Source: Desulfoarculaceae bacterium (GTDB taxonomy: Bacteria > Desulfobacterota > Desulfobulbia > Desulfobulbales > Desulfocapsaceae). From it: 64,000 nucleotides of DNA. The notes beneath the pieces are model-generated. The model saw only the letters and a program-made list of their open reading frames with translations, ran no database searches and was not told the DNA's origin. Below are positions 16,894 through 26,229 of the stretch, piece by piece. How positions within the stretch are numbered: the stretch's first letter is position 1; every line of letters begins with the position of its first letter. Made by a program: the position numbers and the translations under genes. The stretch spans positions 1 to 64,000 of the forward strand of contig JAHYIV010000005.1 in assembly GCA_019429465.1 (NCBI GenBank), in the 5' to 3' direction.

Positions 16894-18642
16894 TTAAATT
16901 CTGGCGGTTATTTCAGGAAACACCAGGTAGAACATGACATAGGCCATGATCAGGGTGAGACACAGGTTGAGGCTCTGGCCACAGACATAGAGAATAAGGG
17001 GTTTGCCGCCCTTGAAGTATCTGGCGAGCTCACGGAAGTTGGTGGACAGTCCGATAGCGGCAAAGGAAAGGGCAAAAAACCAGCCCCTGAGCAGGCGGGT
17101 ACCGCCGCGCACTGCCCCCTGATCAATCAGCGCCGTGGACAAATCCTTACCAAGGGCGGTGTCGATTATGGAGAAAAGGATGGAAGCCGCCAGAAAGCCC
17201 AGCACAAATTTCGGAAAACGGTGCCAGATCTCGATGGGTCCCACTATCTTACACGCATCACGCTCCACCCTCAGACACCAGTAGAGGGCGACACAGAAGG
17301 CGGTGACGCCGATCATGACATTCTGGATCATCTTGATGGTGGCGGCCACGTACATGGCCTTGTCGCCCAGGAAGGCCCCGGCGGCAGCCACGGCGCCGGT
17401 GGAATCGATGGTGCCGCCGATCCAGGCGCCGCCCAGAATCTCGGGCATGCCCACCGCCTTGATGAAGGCGGGCAGGGCAATCATCATGATGGCCGTGAAA
17501 ACGAGGGAGAGGCCGATAGAAAGGGTCAATTCTTCTTTCTTGGCGCGGCAGGCAGCTGCCGTGGCAATGGCCGCCGAGGTGCCGCAGACCGACATGTCGG
17601 CTGAAATGACGATATTGAGGGTCTTGGAGGGCATTTTGATGACCTTCTGGCCCAGGATATAGGTGGTGACGAGCACGGCGGGGGTCACCACCCAGGCCAC
17701 GAAGATGCCGGGCAGACCAATGGCCATGATCTTGCCGAACAGCACCTCGGCACCCAGAAGAACAAGGCCGGTCTTGATGAAGAACTCAACCTGGCAGGAT
17801 GGCAGGACCCATTTTGGGGTGCCGACGGTGTTGGCGATCAGCATGCCGAGGAGAATACCCCAGGCCTCGGCGCCGAATCCATACTGTTTGGAGATGGCCT
17901 GGCCCCCGAGGAGATAGGCGAGCACCGTCACCAGGAAGACAATAAAAAAGCCCTTGGCAAAGGCCATAAAACTCTTGCCCATCAGGGCGACCCCGGCCCC
18001 GAAGATAACGATAAAAAAGAGACAGAGGCCAATCAGGCCGGGGACATAGTTATAGGCTTTCTGGGAGGCCTTCTTCTTAGCGTCGGCCGCTTTTTTGTCA
18101 GCAGCCCGCCAGTCTTTGATCATGGCACCGGCCTTGTCGTTCAGCCCTTCATCAACAAAGGCGGCAGCCATGGCCACGGCCTCCGCTGTCCTGGCCAGTT
18201 CCAATGCCTCTTTTGCCTTATCCCGGGCAAGCTCATAGGCAGGCATGGCCTTGACATTCAAGGCCTGGGCCTGAGCCTCGGTGCGGATGAAGGCATCCAC
18301 GGGATTATTCTTCCATGATCCCGGTTTTTTGGTCCAGTGGCTGACAAATTTACCAAAGACCGAGCTGGAAGCCTTAAGTTTTTTCTTGTCATCATCGGCC
18401 GTGTACCAGGCAACGGTCTTAAAGGGCGCCCTGGCCGCCTCCGCCTCTTGAATCTGGGCTGCCGCCTCAATTTTAGGGACGAATTCCGCCCTGGGTCCAA
18501 ATCCAAAATAGGCCACGAGGCTGACCGCGATGATCAGAAACCCCAACCAGATCGCGAGATAGTCCTCCTTGGTCCATAGATCCGACCATCGACTTTCGGC
18601 GTGGTCAACAACGATGTTCTGCTCTGCCTGTGACATTGTCAT
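16894..18642 (-). CDS. YeiH-family putative sulfate/anion exporter with N-terminal extension
   Basis: Integral membrane protein of 582 residues of the YeiH/UPF0324 family, proposed exporters of sulfate or similar anions. Family members are usually about 340 residues. Here the transporter core starts near residue 200 and shows the familiar stretches GMLIANTVGTPKW, SADMSVCGTSAAIATAAA and GGTIDSTGAVAAAGAFLG. The extra N-terminus has a TM (about 30-50) followed by roughly 150 Ala/Lys-rich, probably helical residues. The start is well supported by AGGAGGAATGACA. An upstream LysR gene fits the yeiE-yeiH pairing of E. coli. Confidence 0.88.
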   Translation of the reverse strand: MTMSQAEQNIVVDHAESRWSDLWTKEDYLAIWLGFLIIAVSLVAYFGFGPRAEFVPKIEAAAQIQEAEAARAPFKTVAWYTADDDKKKLKASSSVFGKFVSHWTKKPGSWKNNPVDAFIRTEAQAQALNVKAMPAYELARDKAKEALELARTAEAVAMAAAFVDEGLNDKAGAMIKDWRAADKKAADAKKKASQKAYNYVPGLIGLCLFFIVIFGAGVALMGKSFMAFAKGFFIVFLVTVLAYLLGGQAISKQYGFGAEAWGILLGMLIANTVGTPKWVLPSCQVEFFIKTGLVLLGAEVLFGKIMAIGLPGIFVAWVVTPAVLVTTYILGQKVIKMPSKTLNIVISADMSVCGTSAAIATAAACRAKKEELTLSIGLSLVFTAIMMIALPAFIKAVGMPEILGGAWIGGTIDSTGAVAAAGAFLGDKAMYVAATIKMIQNVMIGVTAFCVALYWCLRVERDACKIVGPIEIWHRFPKFVLGFLAASILFSIIDTALGKDLSTALIDQGAVRGGTRLLRGWFFALSFAAIGLSTNFRELARYFKGGKPLILYVCGQSLNLCLTLIMAYVMFYLVFPEITARI

Positions 18643-18819
18643 TCCTCCTTGTATGTGCGCGTCAAATTAAGGAGCGGGTCCCACGGACCGTGCCTATTCC
18701 TGTTCCTGCTCCACCCACCTCTCCTTAAGCAATATATATGCCACCCCCATGCTTAAAACAATTATCTTTTAATTATAACATATTATCAAGCACCATATCG
18801 CCGCTCATGTAAACTCAGG

Positions 18820-18877
18820 TTGTCACCAAGGGGCCAGCAGCCAGCCGGTGCAAACACAAATTTGCACCTGGTGACAA
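18820..18877. promoter_or_regulatory. Nested inverted repeats, possible LysR operator
   Basis: Outer arms TTGTCACCA and TGGTGACAA enclose inner arms GGTGCAAA and TTTGCACC separated by six bases. The structure lies 178 bases upstream of the YeiH-type start in a 310-base gap that otherwise holds AT-rich sequence. It may be the binding site of the LysR regulator or a hairpin ending the lysR transcript; no T-run follows. Confidence 0.45.
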
Positions 18878-18953
18878 GAAATCGCTTTCAACCGCCCTGA
18901 CAGAAAACGGGGCATCAAGGGAAGCTACCGGTCCAGGTTCCTTGAGCGCCTGC

Positions 18954-19922
18954 CTAACCCCTGTCTCCAAACTGAAGCACAAGCTCCTGGAAATTTTCCG
19001 GTGACGAGAGGCAGGCCCGTCCTTCGCTGCACTGGCTCAAAAGAAAACAAAAATCGAGAAATTCATTCATCAAACGGGTTTTCGCCTTGTTTTTGTGTTG
19101 AATGATATAAAGTTGCCGTTTCATATCCACTCCCTCAAGCAATATCCGCTGCAGCCAGCCCCGACTGATGGCCCGGCATACAGTCAAGCTTGAAAGGCAC
19201 CCAATGCCGGCGCCGGCCTCCACTGCTTTCTTAATCGCTTCAGTATGACCAAGCTCCATTACCACATGAAGGTCGGTCACGTATTTGCCCAGCTTGCTTT
19301 TGAAGATCTGGGCGGTTCCTGAACCGGCTTCACGCATGACCCAGTTATATTTATTCAAGTCGGTTTTGACGTCACAGATAAAGTCCTTTTTTGACCCTTT
19401 TGTCGGCCGGCTGATCAGAACGAGTTCATCCTGAAACCAGGAGGTGACTGTAATCTGTTCATGATTGACCTCCCCTTCAACAAATCCGAGATCAACTGCA
19501 CGGTCAAGGATAAGCTTCTCTGCTGTTTTGGTGTTATAGACCAGCATGTTGACATGCACATCCGGATGCATGCTTTTAAAGGCTGTTATCAGGTAAGGCA
19601 GGACGTAGTTGCCGATGGTGGAACTGGCAACCAGCTGAAGAGAACCGGCAATTCGACCGTTCTTTTCATTCATCAAGTTGTCAAGATCTTGAAATTTATC
19701 GAGAATCTCGCTACTGAGAGGGAGAAAGTATCGGCCTCTGTCGTTGAGTTCAAGGCGTCTGCCGGAGCGATCGAAGAGGGGTCCTCCCAGCTGAATTTCC
19801 ATTTCATTCAAGGCAAGACTTACTGCCGATTGGGTGAGCAGGAGATTCTCTGCGGCTTTTGTGACCTGACCGCTATCGACAACGGCCTTGAAAATTTCAA
19901 GTTGCCGGATGGTTACTGGCAT
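18954..19922 (-). CDS. LysR-family regulator (YeiE-like)
   Basis: Regulator of 322 residues. The N-terminal winged helix (MPVTIRQLEIFKAVVDSGQVTKAAENLL, TQSAVSLALNEME) and the effector domain (ASSTIGNYVLPYLI) are typical LysR. The N-terminal sequence resembles YeiE, whose gene sits next to yeiH in enterobacteria. I prefer the ATG at 19922, which starts the standard domain, over the longer ORF start at 19955. The upstream region (19923-20100) is very AT-rich and probably contains its promoter. Control of the downstream exporter is inference from position. Confidence 0.9.
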   Translation of the reverse strand: MPVTIRQLEIFKAVVDSGQVTKAAENLLLTQSAVSLALNEMEIQLGGPLFDRSGRRLELNDRGRYFLPLSSEILDKFQDLDNLMNEKNGRIAGSLQLVASSTIGNYVLPYLITAFKSMHPDVHVNMLVYNTKTAEKLILDRAVDLGFVEGEVNHEQITVTSWFQDELVLISRPTKGSKKDFICDVKTDLNKYNWVMREAGSGTAQIFKSKLGKYVTDLHVVMELGHTEAIKKAVEAGAGIGCLSSLTVCRAISRGWLQRILLEGVDMKRQLYIIQHKNKAKTRLMNEFLDFCFLLSQCSEGRACLSSPENFQELVLQFGDRG

Positions 19923-20147
19923 AAATGATCCGCGTCTCAAGTTAACATTAATCAAACTAATACTAAATATTATTATAATAAATTTTACTTATCACAAATG
20001 ATACGTTACTTTTTTTTAAGAGTCAAAAAAACATCAGCTTCTGATTGGAACATACTGATACTGTACAAAGGTTTTCTGAAAATGGATTGATGATCAGGCT
20101 GTGAGGCCCGGTCAAAATTTTGTTTGAGATTGAAGGGAGGAAGGCTC

Positions 20148-20420
20148 ATGTTTCTGCAATCCGAATTGCCATGTTGGAAAATTATCCAGTGCAACAGAGA
20201 GCGGAACTGTCTGCTTGCAAACGATAGTGAAAGGGAATGCTGGGAAGTGGTCAGGGACGATGAGGCCTGTTCCTTCCATATCTGCGTTGACTGCCTGGTT
20301 TATTTAGTCAAGCAGAAGGACTCCCTGATCAGTGAAGAGGACTTTTCTTCTATCCTCAAACAACGAAAAGTAGAGGGAGTACGAGAACATAAGTGCAGTC
20401 TTGCCTATGCCTCTTATTGA
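20148..20420 (+). CDS. Small two-CW cysteine-rich protein
   Basis: Protein of 90 residues with two CW motifs, C9-W10 (CWKIIQCN) and C31-W32 (CWEVV), and further cysteines C15, C21, C41, C46 and C49. The pattern matches small two-CW-domain proteins seen in delta-proteobacteria, which are thought to bind a metal; the function is unknown. ATG 20148 follows GGGAGGAAGG. It is divergent from lysR and upstream of a DoxX-like membrane protein. Confidence 0.78.
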   Translation: MFLQSELPCWKIIQCNRERNCLLANDSERECWEVVRDDEACSFHICVDCLVYLVKQKDSLISEEDFSSILKQRKVEGVREHKCSLAYASY

Positions 20421-20481
20421 ATAGTCGTCTCCGGCCTCAGGTCACCATGAAATAACTTCTTTTCGTTCACCGAGAATACGA

Positions 20482-20961
20482 ATGAACCTCACAGTAGCCT
20501 TAATAGATTACAGAATCTCCGCCTGGATGGATAAATATTGCCAGATCTTGATGAGAATATCCCTGGCCCTGATCTTTATCTGGTTTGGCCTGCTGAAACC
20601 TTTGGGAATGAGCCCTGAAGAGGAGCTGATAAAGCGGACGGTCTATTTTTTTCCTCCTGATATCATCTTGAATATTCTTGGATGCTGGGAGGTTGCTATC
20701 GGCATCGGCCTGCTTTACCGGCCATTGCTGCGCCTTGCCCTGCTCCTCTTGCTTGTTGAACTCCCCGGTACCTTTCTTCCGCTGATTATCCTGCCTGAGA
20801 TCTGCTTTCATTCGATCCCATTCGGACTCAGCCTCGAAGGGCAGTATATCATAAAAAATCTTTTTCTGATTGCTGCCGCCTTTATGATTGGCAGCAAGGT
20901 CTCCAGAAATCCGGTGCACCGTGAACATTCCAAGCCTGTCAGTGACAGACCTGAACGATAG
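20482..20961 (+). CDS. DoxX/DUF417-like membrane protein
   Basis: Protein of 159 residues with four hydrophobic segments (about 22-42, 62-80, 82-103, 118-140). It begins with a helix containing YCQILMRISLALIFIWFGLLK, the typical first segment of DoxX-type and YkgB-type proteins. Such proteins are linked to redox or sulfur metabolism, but no reaction can be assigned. It may share a transcript with the two-CW gene 61 bases upstream. Confidence 0.72.
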   Translation: MNLTVALIDYRISAWMDKYCQILMRISLALIFIWFGLLKPLGMSPEEELIKRTVYFFPPDIILNILGCWEVAIGIGLLYRPLLRLALLLLLVELPGTFLPLIILPEICFHSIPFGLSLEGQYIIKNLFLIAAAFMIGSKVSRNPVHREHSKPVSDRPER

Positions 20962-21063
20962 TTGTGGTCTGTCCTTGTCGCCACGAGTCCCATTTTGCAT
21001 GAGGAACACTCGATATGGTATTGGGAGAATGTGAAAGCAGATCAGTAGAGAGGAGAAAAATCA

Positions 21064-21263
21064 TGCGTGACAAAATCCTTGATTTGCAATCAGTCCTGGA
21101 AGAAAACAACCTGCTGGACACATACGTTCATGGATATTTTGGTGAGGACGATAGGGAGATCGACCTGTTTCATTGTAAGCTTCGAAAGTTAAATCACCCC
21201 GGTCATTGCGTAGGTGCTGCCCATTGTGGCGATGATTCTGAGCCTCTTGATTTTGGAGAATGA
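21064..21263 (+). CDS. Small acidic protein of unknown function
   Basis: A 65-residue protein (MRDKILDLQSVLEENN) with two cysteines in the C-terminal half (HPGHCVGAAHCGDD) and several histidines, possibly a metal-binding patch. The start is preceded by AGAGAGGAGAAAAATC, a good ribosome site. No family recognised. It is about 100 bases after the DoxX-like gene. Confidence 0.55.
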
Positions 21264-21674
21264 GAACCATGGAAGTCTTCTCTTGCTCTTTAAATTTAAG
21301 TGACATGAAGAAAAGGATACTTTTTCAAGAGAGGGTTTGCGCTGGAAAAATTTATGGGACAGCAATGGCCAAGGATATTTTTTGCATAACAGAGAGTTGT
21401 GAAAGTTTACCAGTACCCTGCTTTTAACCATTTTGGACCTTTTTCCATAGATCCCCCTCCTTTCTATGGGAAAACCCGGAATAGATGAGTGGAGTTACTT
21501 TGCAAACTCGGTTGTCCGGTGCTGGTAAACTTTTACATTTTTCTCCAAGTTAACTCAAAGGAGTCTATTCAAAAGAACATGAACAAAGAGACTCATGAAG
21601 ATACTGGCGAGATGCTCTATCGCCGTGAAATTCGCATTTGTATAACGACCCACTGGCGATAAACCGGCGGCCCC
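21264..21674. other. Gap with a 138-bp element bounded by inverted repeats
   Basis: No gene seen. GTGAAAGTTTACCAG at 21399-21413 is mirrored by CTGGTAAACTTTTAC at 21522-21536 (one mismatch), bounding an AT-rich segment that looks like a small MITE-type repeat. No second copy of it was noticed in this window. Only a short run of reading frame follows before the hsdR remnant. Confidence 0.5.
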
Positions 21675-21897
21675 GCTGACAAGGGTCTGGGCGAGAAACT
21701 CGCTGACCTTGACGGCCACCGTGACTGTGCGCTGTCCAAGGACCAGGCTGCGGTCGAAGTCCTTTTGATTGCAGATGCGGTCTTCGATCAGTTGGCCGTG
21801 CTTGTCGGTCTGGCCCCTGGTGGGGCGTCAGCCCCCGAGATCCTTTCCAGATCGACCCGGGTCACCTTGCAGGTGTAGGTCCGCCGTACCGGGAGAT
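21675..21897 (-). pseudogene. Fragment of a type I restriction HsdR subunit
   Basis: On the minus strand one frame reads VRRTYTCKVTRVDLER and, after a frameshift, the next reads TDKHGQLIEDRICNQKDFDR followed by SLVLGQRT..VKVSEFL. The second part closely resembles the motor-domain linker of HsdR proteins (DRxYNxKDFDRxLVxxxRT). No start codon and no remaining restriction or helicase motifs are present, and no hsdM or hsdS genes are near. This is a decayed trace of a restriction system. Confidence 0.6.
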
Positions 21898-21934
21898 GAG
21901 CCCGGCCGGAGAATGGTTGTCTGGTTTTGCAGGC

Positions 21935-22357
21935 TTAACGGATGACCATGACGCTGCGGTCGCTTTTGTTCACCACCTTGTCGGCCACGCTGCCCAGCCG
22001 CCCGGGTCCGGCGCCGTGCTTGCCGGCGGCGCCGATGACGATGAAATCGGCCTGGAACTCATCGGCGCATTTAACGATGCTTTCGACCTCACTGCCCGCT
22101 TCGATCCGGACCTCGGCGCTGGTTCCGTAATTTGCCAGTTTTTCGTTGATCCTGGCTTTGATGCCCTGCGCTTCCTCGTAAAGGGTTCTAGTGATGATTT
22201 TGCACTCGTCAAGGCCCACGTCCACCAGGCAGAGATCAGGCACCACGATTACCACTTCGATCTTGGTTTCTCCGCCCAATTTCTTGGACAGCTCAACCGT
22301 CTGTTCCAAAGCCTTGTAGGCGTGTTCCGAGCCGTCGTGCGGGACTAAGAAATTCAT
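21935..22357 (-). CDS. Universal stress protein
   Basis: UspA-family protein of 140 residues, cytoplasmic. It starts MNFLVPHDGSEHAYKALEQ and ends with the ATP-binding signature of the family, VIGAAGKHGAGPGRLGSVADKVV (G-2x-G-9x-G-S type) and SVMVIR. I use the ATG at 22357 with GGAGGTCC before it; the longer ORF to 22597 has a non-conserved N-terminus. Role: general stress survival, substrate unknown. Confidence 0.92.
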   Translation of the reverse strand: MNFLVPHDGSEHAYKALEQTVELSKKLGGETKIEVVIVVPDLCLVDVGLDECKIITRTLYEEAQGIKARINEKLANYGTSAEVRIEAGSEVESIVKCADEFQADFIVIGAAGKHGAGPGRLGSVADKVVNKSDRSVMVIR

Positions 22358-22752
22358 TATGGACCTCCTTTGTTTGAGAGTTATCTGATGGTGTGTTTGC
22401 CGTTTGCCGGGCTGTAGGTCAACCATAATCAAGCAATATGTGTGCCAGATTTTTTGGGGGTCGGGATTATTGTTGGTAACTCTCGTTATTACAGTATGTT
22501 GACAGTAGACATGAGCCTCACTGGTAGTACCTGACGGTTCCGGTTGGCACTCGCCTGCTGCCTTCGGTTGGCAGCAGGTGCAAACTCCGACTGTCACCCC
22601 TGCGGAGGTTTTTGCTAAAAAGCGGCCGCTTGTGCTCTTATCATCGCTGTCGATGATACTGTCACGGCCAAGACCCCGGCGGGCCGGGAGAGTTGACGGA
22701 ATATTACACCTTTTATCTTACCGATGACAGGCTGACCCCAGTGAACGGGATA

Positions 22753-22809
22753 AGTGCCTTACAGATTGTTTTCTTGCTTTTTTTGCAAGAAAACAATCTG
22801 TAAGGCACT
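22753..22809. repeat. Long hairpin repeat, copy 2 (perfect 25-bp arms)
   Basis: A perfect inverted repeat of 25 bases (starting AGTGCCTTACAGATTG) with a T7 loop, preceded by CTGACCCCAGTGAACGGGAT. It is the best-preserved member of the family also seen at 234 and 33621. It lies in the 625-base gap between the stress protein and the hybrid kinase, which has no gene. Confidence 0.9.
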
Positions 22810-22924
22810 CAATGTTTGGAGTCCGTGGTTGCGGCCAGTCCTTTCAGTCTGGCCGCAACGAGAAGAAGGTGCGTTCTCGATTATGACATCCGGGGCGCCG
22901 CCTTACGAGATCGTACTAACAGGT

Positions 22925-22961
22925 GTTCCGGTTCCCCTGCACCACGCCTGGGAACCGGAAC
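22925..22961. terminator. Hairpin downstream of the hybrid kinase
   Basis: GTTCCGGTTCCC and GGGAACCGGAAC form a 12-bp stem, 21 bases beyond the kinase stop. There is no strong T-run on either strand, so termination is only probable. It resembles the hairpin at 11610. Confidence 0.5.
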
Positions 22962-22982
22962 AGCTCCTCTTCAAGAGAACGT

Positions 22983-25058
22983 TCATTTTTCATCCAGGGC
23001 CTTACGTATGGCCCAGCTCAGCTCCCGGACAGATACGGGCTTTTCCAGGCAGACATGGATACCCAAGGCCCTGGCCTCTTTCTTATTGACCAGTTTATTA
23101 AAACCGCTGCAGAGAATAACCGGCAGGTCCGGCCGAACAGCCAAGACCTTTTGAATCAGCTCAAGACCGGTCAGGTCAGGCATACTCATATCGGTCAAAA
23201 GCAGATCAAAGGCGGTGGGATCCTGTACAATAAAGGCCAAGGCCTCCAGGCTGTTATTGAAAGCAATGACCTGATAGCCAACCTGGGCGAGGATTGTTTT
23301 AAACATATTGGTGATAACCTCTTCATCATCTACCACCAGTATGCATTCTGCGCCGGCAGCAACGGGCAATAACGGCCCATCCTCCTTCAAGAATAATTCT
23401 TCAGCAATGGAGGGCAGATAGACCTGAAAGCTGGTCCCTTTACCCGGCTCACTCTGCACGGCAATATGCCCATGATAGCTTTTAACAATACCGTGAACAA
23501 CGGAAAGTCCCAGGCCGGTTCCTTTCCCTTGACCCTTGGTGGTGAAATAGGGTTCAAAGATTTGCTCCAGTATCTCACGATTCATGCCGCAGCCGCTGTC
23601 GCTGACCTCAAGGACGCTATAGACTCCGGGGACAAGTCCTGAATCGAGCAACCTGCTGTCTTCTTTGCCAATGATCGTCTTTGCCAGACTCACTTGCAGC
23701 ACCCCGCCGCTCTCATTCATGGCATACTGGGCATTGCGGCAGAGATTCAGGACAATCTGGTGAAGCTGGGTTGGATCAGCCAGGATCATACCGCAGTCGT
23801 CCGCGAACTTGGTCTTGATCTCGATAGTGGCTGGCAGGGAGGCTCGCAGGAGCTGGAGCACCTCCCGCACTACCAGCTGTGGTTGAAAGGATTGCTTTTT
23901 CTGAGGAGCTTTGCGGCTGACGGCAAGGATCTGGGCGATCATATCCTTGGCCCGCAGGGCGCCTTTAATAATCTGCTGCAGATCCGATCTCAAGGGGTCA
24001 TCGGCGGCAATTCTCGACTCAGCCAGTTCGGCATAGCCGAGAATAGGGACCAGGATATTATTGAAATCATGGGAAATCCCCCCTGCCAGGACACCAACTG
24101 CCTCCATCTTCTGGGATTGCCTGAGACGTTCCTCCATCTGCAGATAGTCAGTGATATCCTTGGCAATAGCAACAAAACCGACAATCCCGCTTTGCTCAAG
24201 CAGGGGAACAGAGGTGACAGTAAAGGTCTTTCTCAGATTTTTGTAATAGATATTCGCCTGCTGATTGGTCTGAGTCATCCGGGCAAGAATCTCCGGACAG
24301 TCATGACAGGGTTCGTCTGCCCCCCTGAACACCTCGTAACACCATTTGCCGATGAGCTCTGCCGGGTCCATCTGAGTCAGGACGCCTGCCGCCCTATTGG
24401 CCCGGATGATCCGCATGTCCAGGTCATGAACGGTCACGATATCATCTATGGCATCAAAGGTTTGTTCCCATAGCTCCCTGGCCTTGCGCACCTCTATCTC
24501 GGCAAGTTGCTGTTCGGTCAAATCACTGATCACCATGCGGCATCCAAGCGTGCCGTCACTTTCCTGGGCCGGAATCGCCTGCAGCCGCGCCCAAAACAAG
24601 GATCCGTCTGCCCGCACCATTCTCAACTCGCAGATCCGCGGCGGCCCTTCCTTGTCAGTAAGCTGCTGGCGATAGAGATAGTAGCGATCCTGATCTTCTG
24701 AGAAGATAAAGCTGGAGAGCGGCCGCTTGACCAGCGAACTCCTGGCCACGCCAAGTAAACTGGAACAGGTGAGGTTGGCTTCTTGAATACGCCCCTCTTC
24801 ACTGAGGGTCAGATAGCCCACCGGGGCCAGATTATAGAGATCAAAGTAACGTGACCGCGAGGTCTCCAGGTCCTCCTGACTGCGGCGCAACTCCTCATTC
24901 TGCATCTCCAGCTCTATCTGATGCACCCGCAGTTCATGGAGCAGCTGTTTCGCCGCCTCGGCAGACACTGTCTCCTGAGCTGCGTCCTCGGCTTCCCGCA
25001 GCTTTTTTTCGGCCCGTTTACGCAACTCCCGAGCTGACTCAACAGAAGTATCCGTCAT
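22983..25058 (-). CDS. Cytosolic hybrid histidine kinase (PAS-PAS-HisKA-HATPase-receiver)
   Basis: Protein of 691 residues with no membrane segment. It starts with a coiled coil (about 10-70), then two PAS domains (about 70-195 and 205-320), HisKA with phosphoacceptor H in GGISHDFNNILVPILG, an HATPase domain (NLCRNAQYAMNE, GTGLGLSVVHGI) and a C-terminal receiver (LLLTDMSMPDLTG, K in LEKPVS). No separate output gene lies nearby, so it probably signals through a phosphorelay. Its last 50 residues are duplicated in the remnant at 11660. Confidence 0.93.
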   Translation of the reverse strand: MTDTSVESARELRKRAEKKLREAEDAAQETVSAEAAKQLLHELRVHQIELEMQNEELRRSQEDLETSRSRYFDLYNLAPVGYLTLSEEGRIQEANLTCSSLLGVARSSLVKRPLSSFIFSEDQDRYYLYRQQLTDKEGPPRICELRMVRADGSLFWARLQAIPAQESDGTLGCRMVISDLTEQQLAEIEVRKARELWEQTFDAIDDIVTVHDLDMRIIRANRAAGVLTQMDPAELIGKWCYEVFRGADEPCHDCPEILARMTQTNQQANIYYKNLRKTFTVTSVPLLEQSGIVGFVAIAKDITDYLQMEERLRQSQKMEAVGVLAGGISHDFNNILVPILGYAELAESRIAADDPLRSDLQQIIKGALRAKDMIAQILAVSRKAPQKKQSFQPQLVVREVLQLLRASLPATIEIKTKFADDCGMILADPTQLHQIVLNLCRNAQYAMNESGGVLQVSLAKTIIGKEDSRLLDSGLVPGVYSVLEVSDSGCGMNREILEQIFEPYFTTKGQGKGTGLGLSVVHGIVKSYHGHIAVQSEPGKGTSFQVYLPSIAEELFLKEDGPLLPVAAGAECILVVDDEEVITNMFKTILAQVGYQVIAFNNSLEALAFIVQDPTAFDLLLTDMSMPDLTGLELIQKVLAVRPDLPVILCSGFNKLVNKKEARALGIHVCLEKPVSVRELSWAIRKALDEK

Positions 25059-25201
25059 ATTTTTCCCTTCTTGCCCTTATTTTCAAAATGATTTTGACAA
25101 TGATCATGTGAAATTCTGCCCAGCAGGATCTGACAGCAACCTCTCTATTTTTAAGGCTATCACACTCCTGAATCAACGATCAAGAAGAAAGGAAAGGGGT
25201 C

Positions 25202-26225
25202 TCAATCGGATGTCGGTAACGACATATTCCGCTCGGTCGTCGCAATGGCATAGACCTGCCCGGCCTCATCGAGCAGGGCAGTTGCGGTCAGCCACACCTC
25301 GACGACAGTGCCATCTTTGGCAATCCGCTTGGTACGATATGGTTTCAGCATCTCTTCCAGGATCAGCTGCTGCATCCTGGCCAGCCTTTTTTCCCGTAAC
25401 CCCTCCGGTACCAGATCACGGATATTCATGGTCAGCGCCTTGGTCTCACTCCAGCCATACATCCTCTGCGCCGCCGGATTCCAGGCGAGGATACGACCAT
25501 CAAGATCGTGCATCAAAATGGCATCGTTGGCATCATTGACGATTGCAGCCAGACGCTGGTTTGTCTCCCGCGCCCGTTTAATCTCCATGATATTGACAAA
25601 GGTGATCACCGCCCCCTCGATCACATTCTCCAGGGTACGATAGGGGCGGATGCGCAGCAGAAACCAGTCGCCACTGGTCGTCCTCACTTCAATCTCTCTG
25701 GGGGCCAGGGTGTCAAGCACCGCCTGCACATCTGCCACCAGGCTGTCATAGCGGGAAAGATTGGAGACGACATGTCCCAGCGGCCGCCCCACGTCAGGGA
25801 GAATCAGATTAATCACCGAGGTAATGGCCGGGGTGAAACGCTGGATACGCAGATGATGATCGATAAAGATCATGCCGATATCGGTGCCGGCCAGCAGGTT
25901 GTTCATGTCATTATTGGCGCGTGACAGATCTATGACCTTGGCCTGCAGCTCACTGTTGACTGTCGCCAGCTCCTCGTTCACCGATTGCAGCTCCTCCTGT
26001 GAGGTCTCCAGCTCCTCGTTGGTCGACTGCAGCTCCTCGTTCACCGACTGCATCTCTTCGTTGGAGCTGTCGAGTTCCTCAATATTGTGTTGAAGATACT
26101 CTTCCTTGAGCCGCAGCTCCTCTCTCAAGGCAGCAATCTGTTTGTCAACATCAGCCAAGTCCTGACCAGTGCCTGCTCGCTGATCAAAGCCCCCGCCGGT
26201 GCATAGCGCTGAAATAACGCAGATG
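25202..26225 (-). pseudogene. Truncated CheB/CheR-PAS fusion remnant
   Basis: The 318-residue ORF starts inside a coiled coil rich in NEELQSTNEELET repeats, followed by two PAS domains. This is the standard C-terminal part of CheB-CheR-PAS fusion proteins. Just upstream another frame reads LFQRYAPAGALISEQALVRTW, the linker normally found before the PAS part. The methylesterase and methyltransferase domains are absent and the frames do not join, so the gene has lost its 5' two thirds. The fragment could still be expressed, but I see no ribosome site. Confidence 0.75.
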
Positions 26226-26229
26226 ATGT

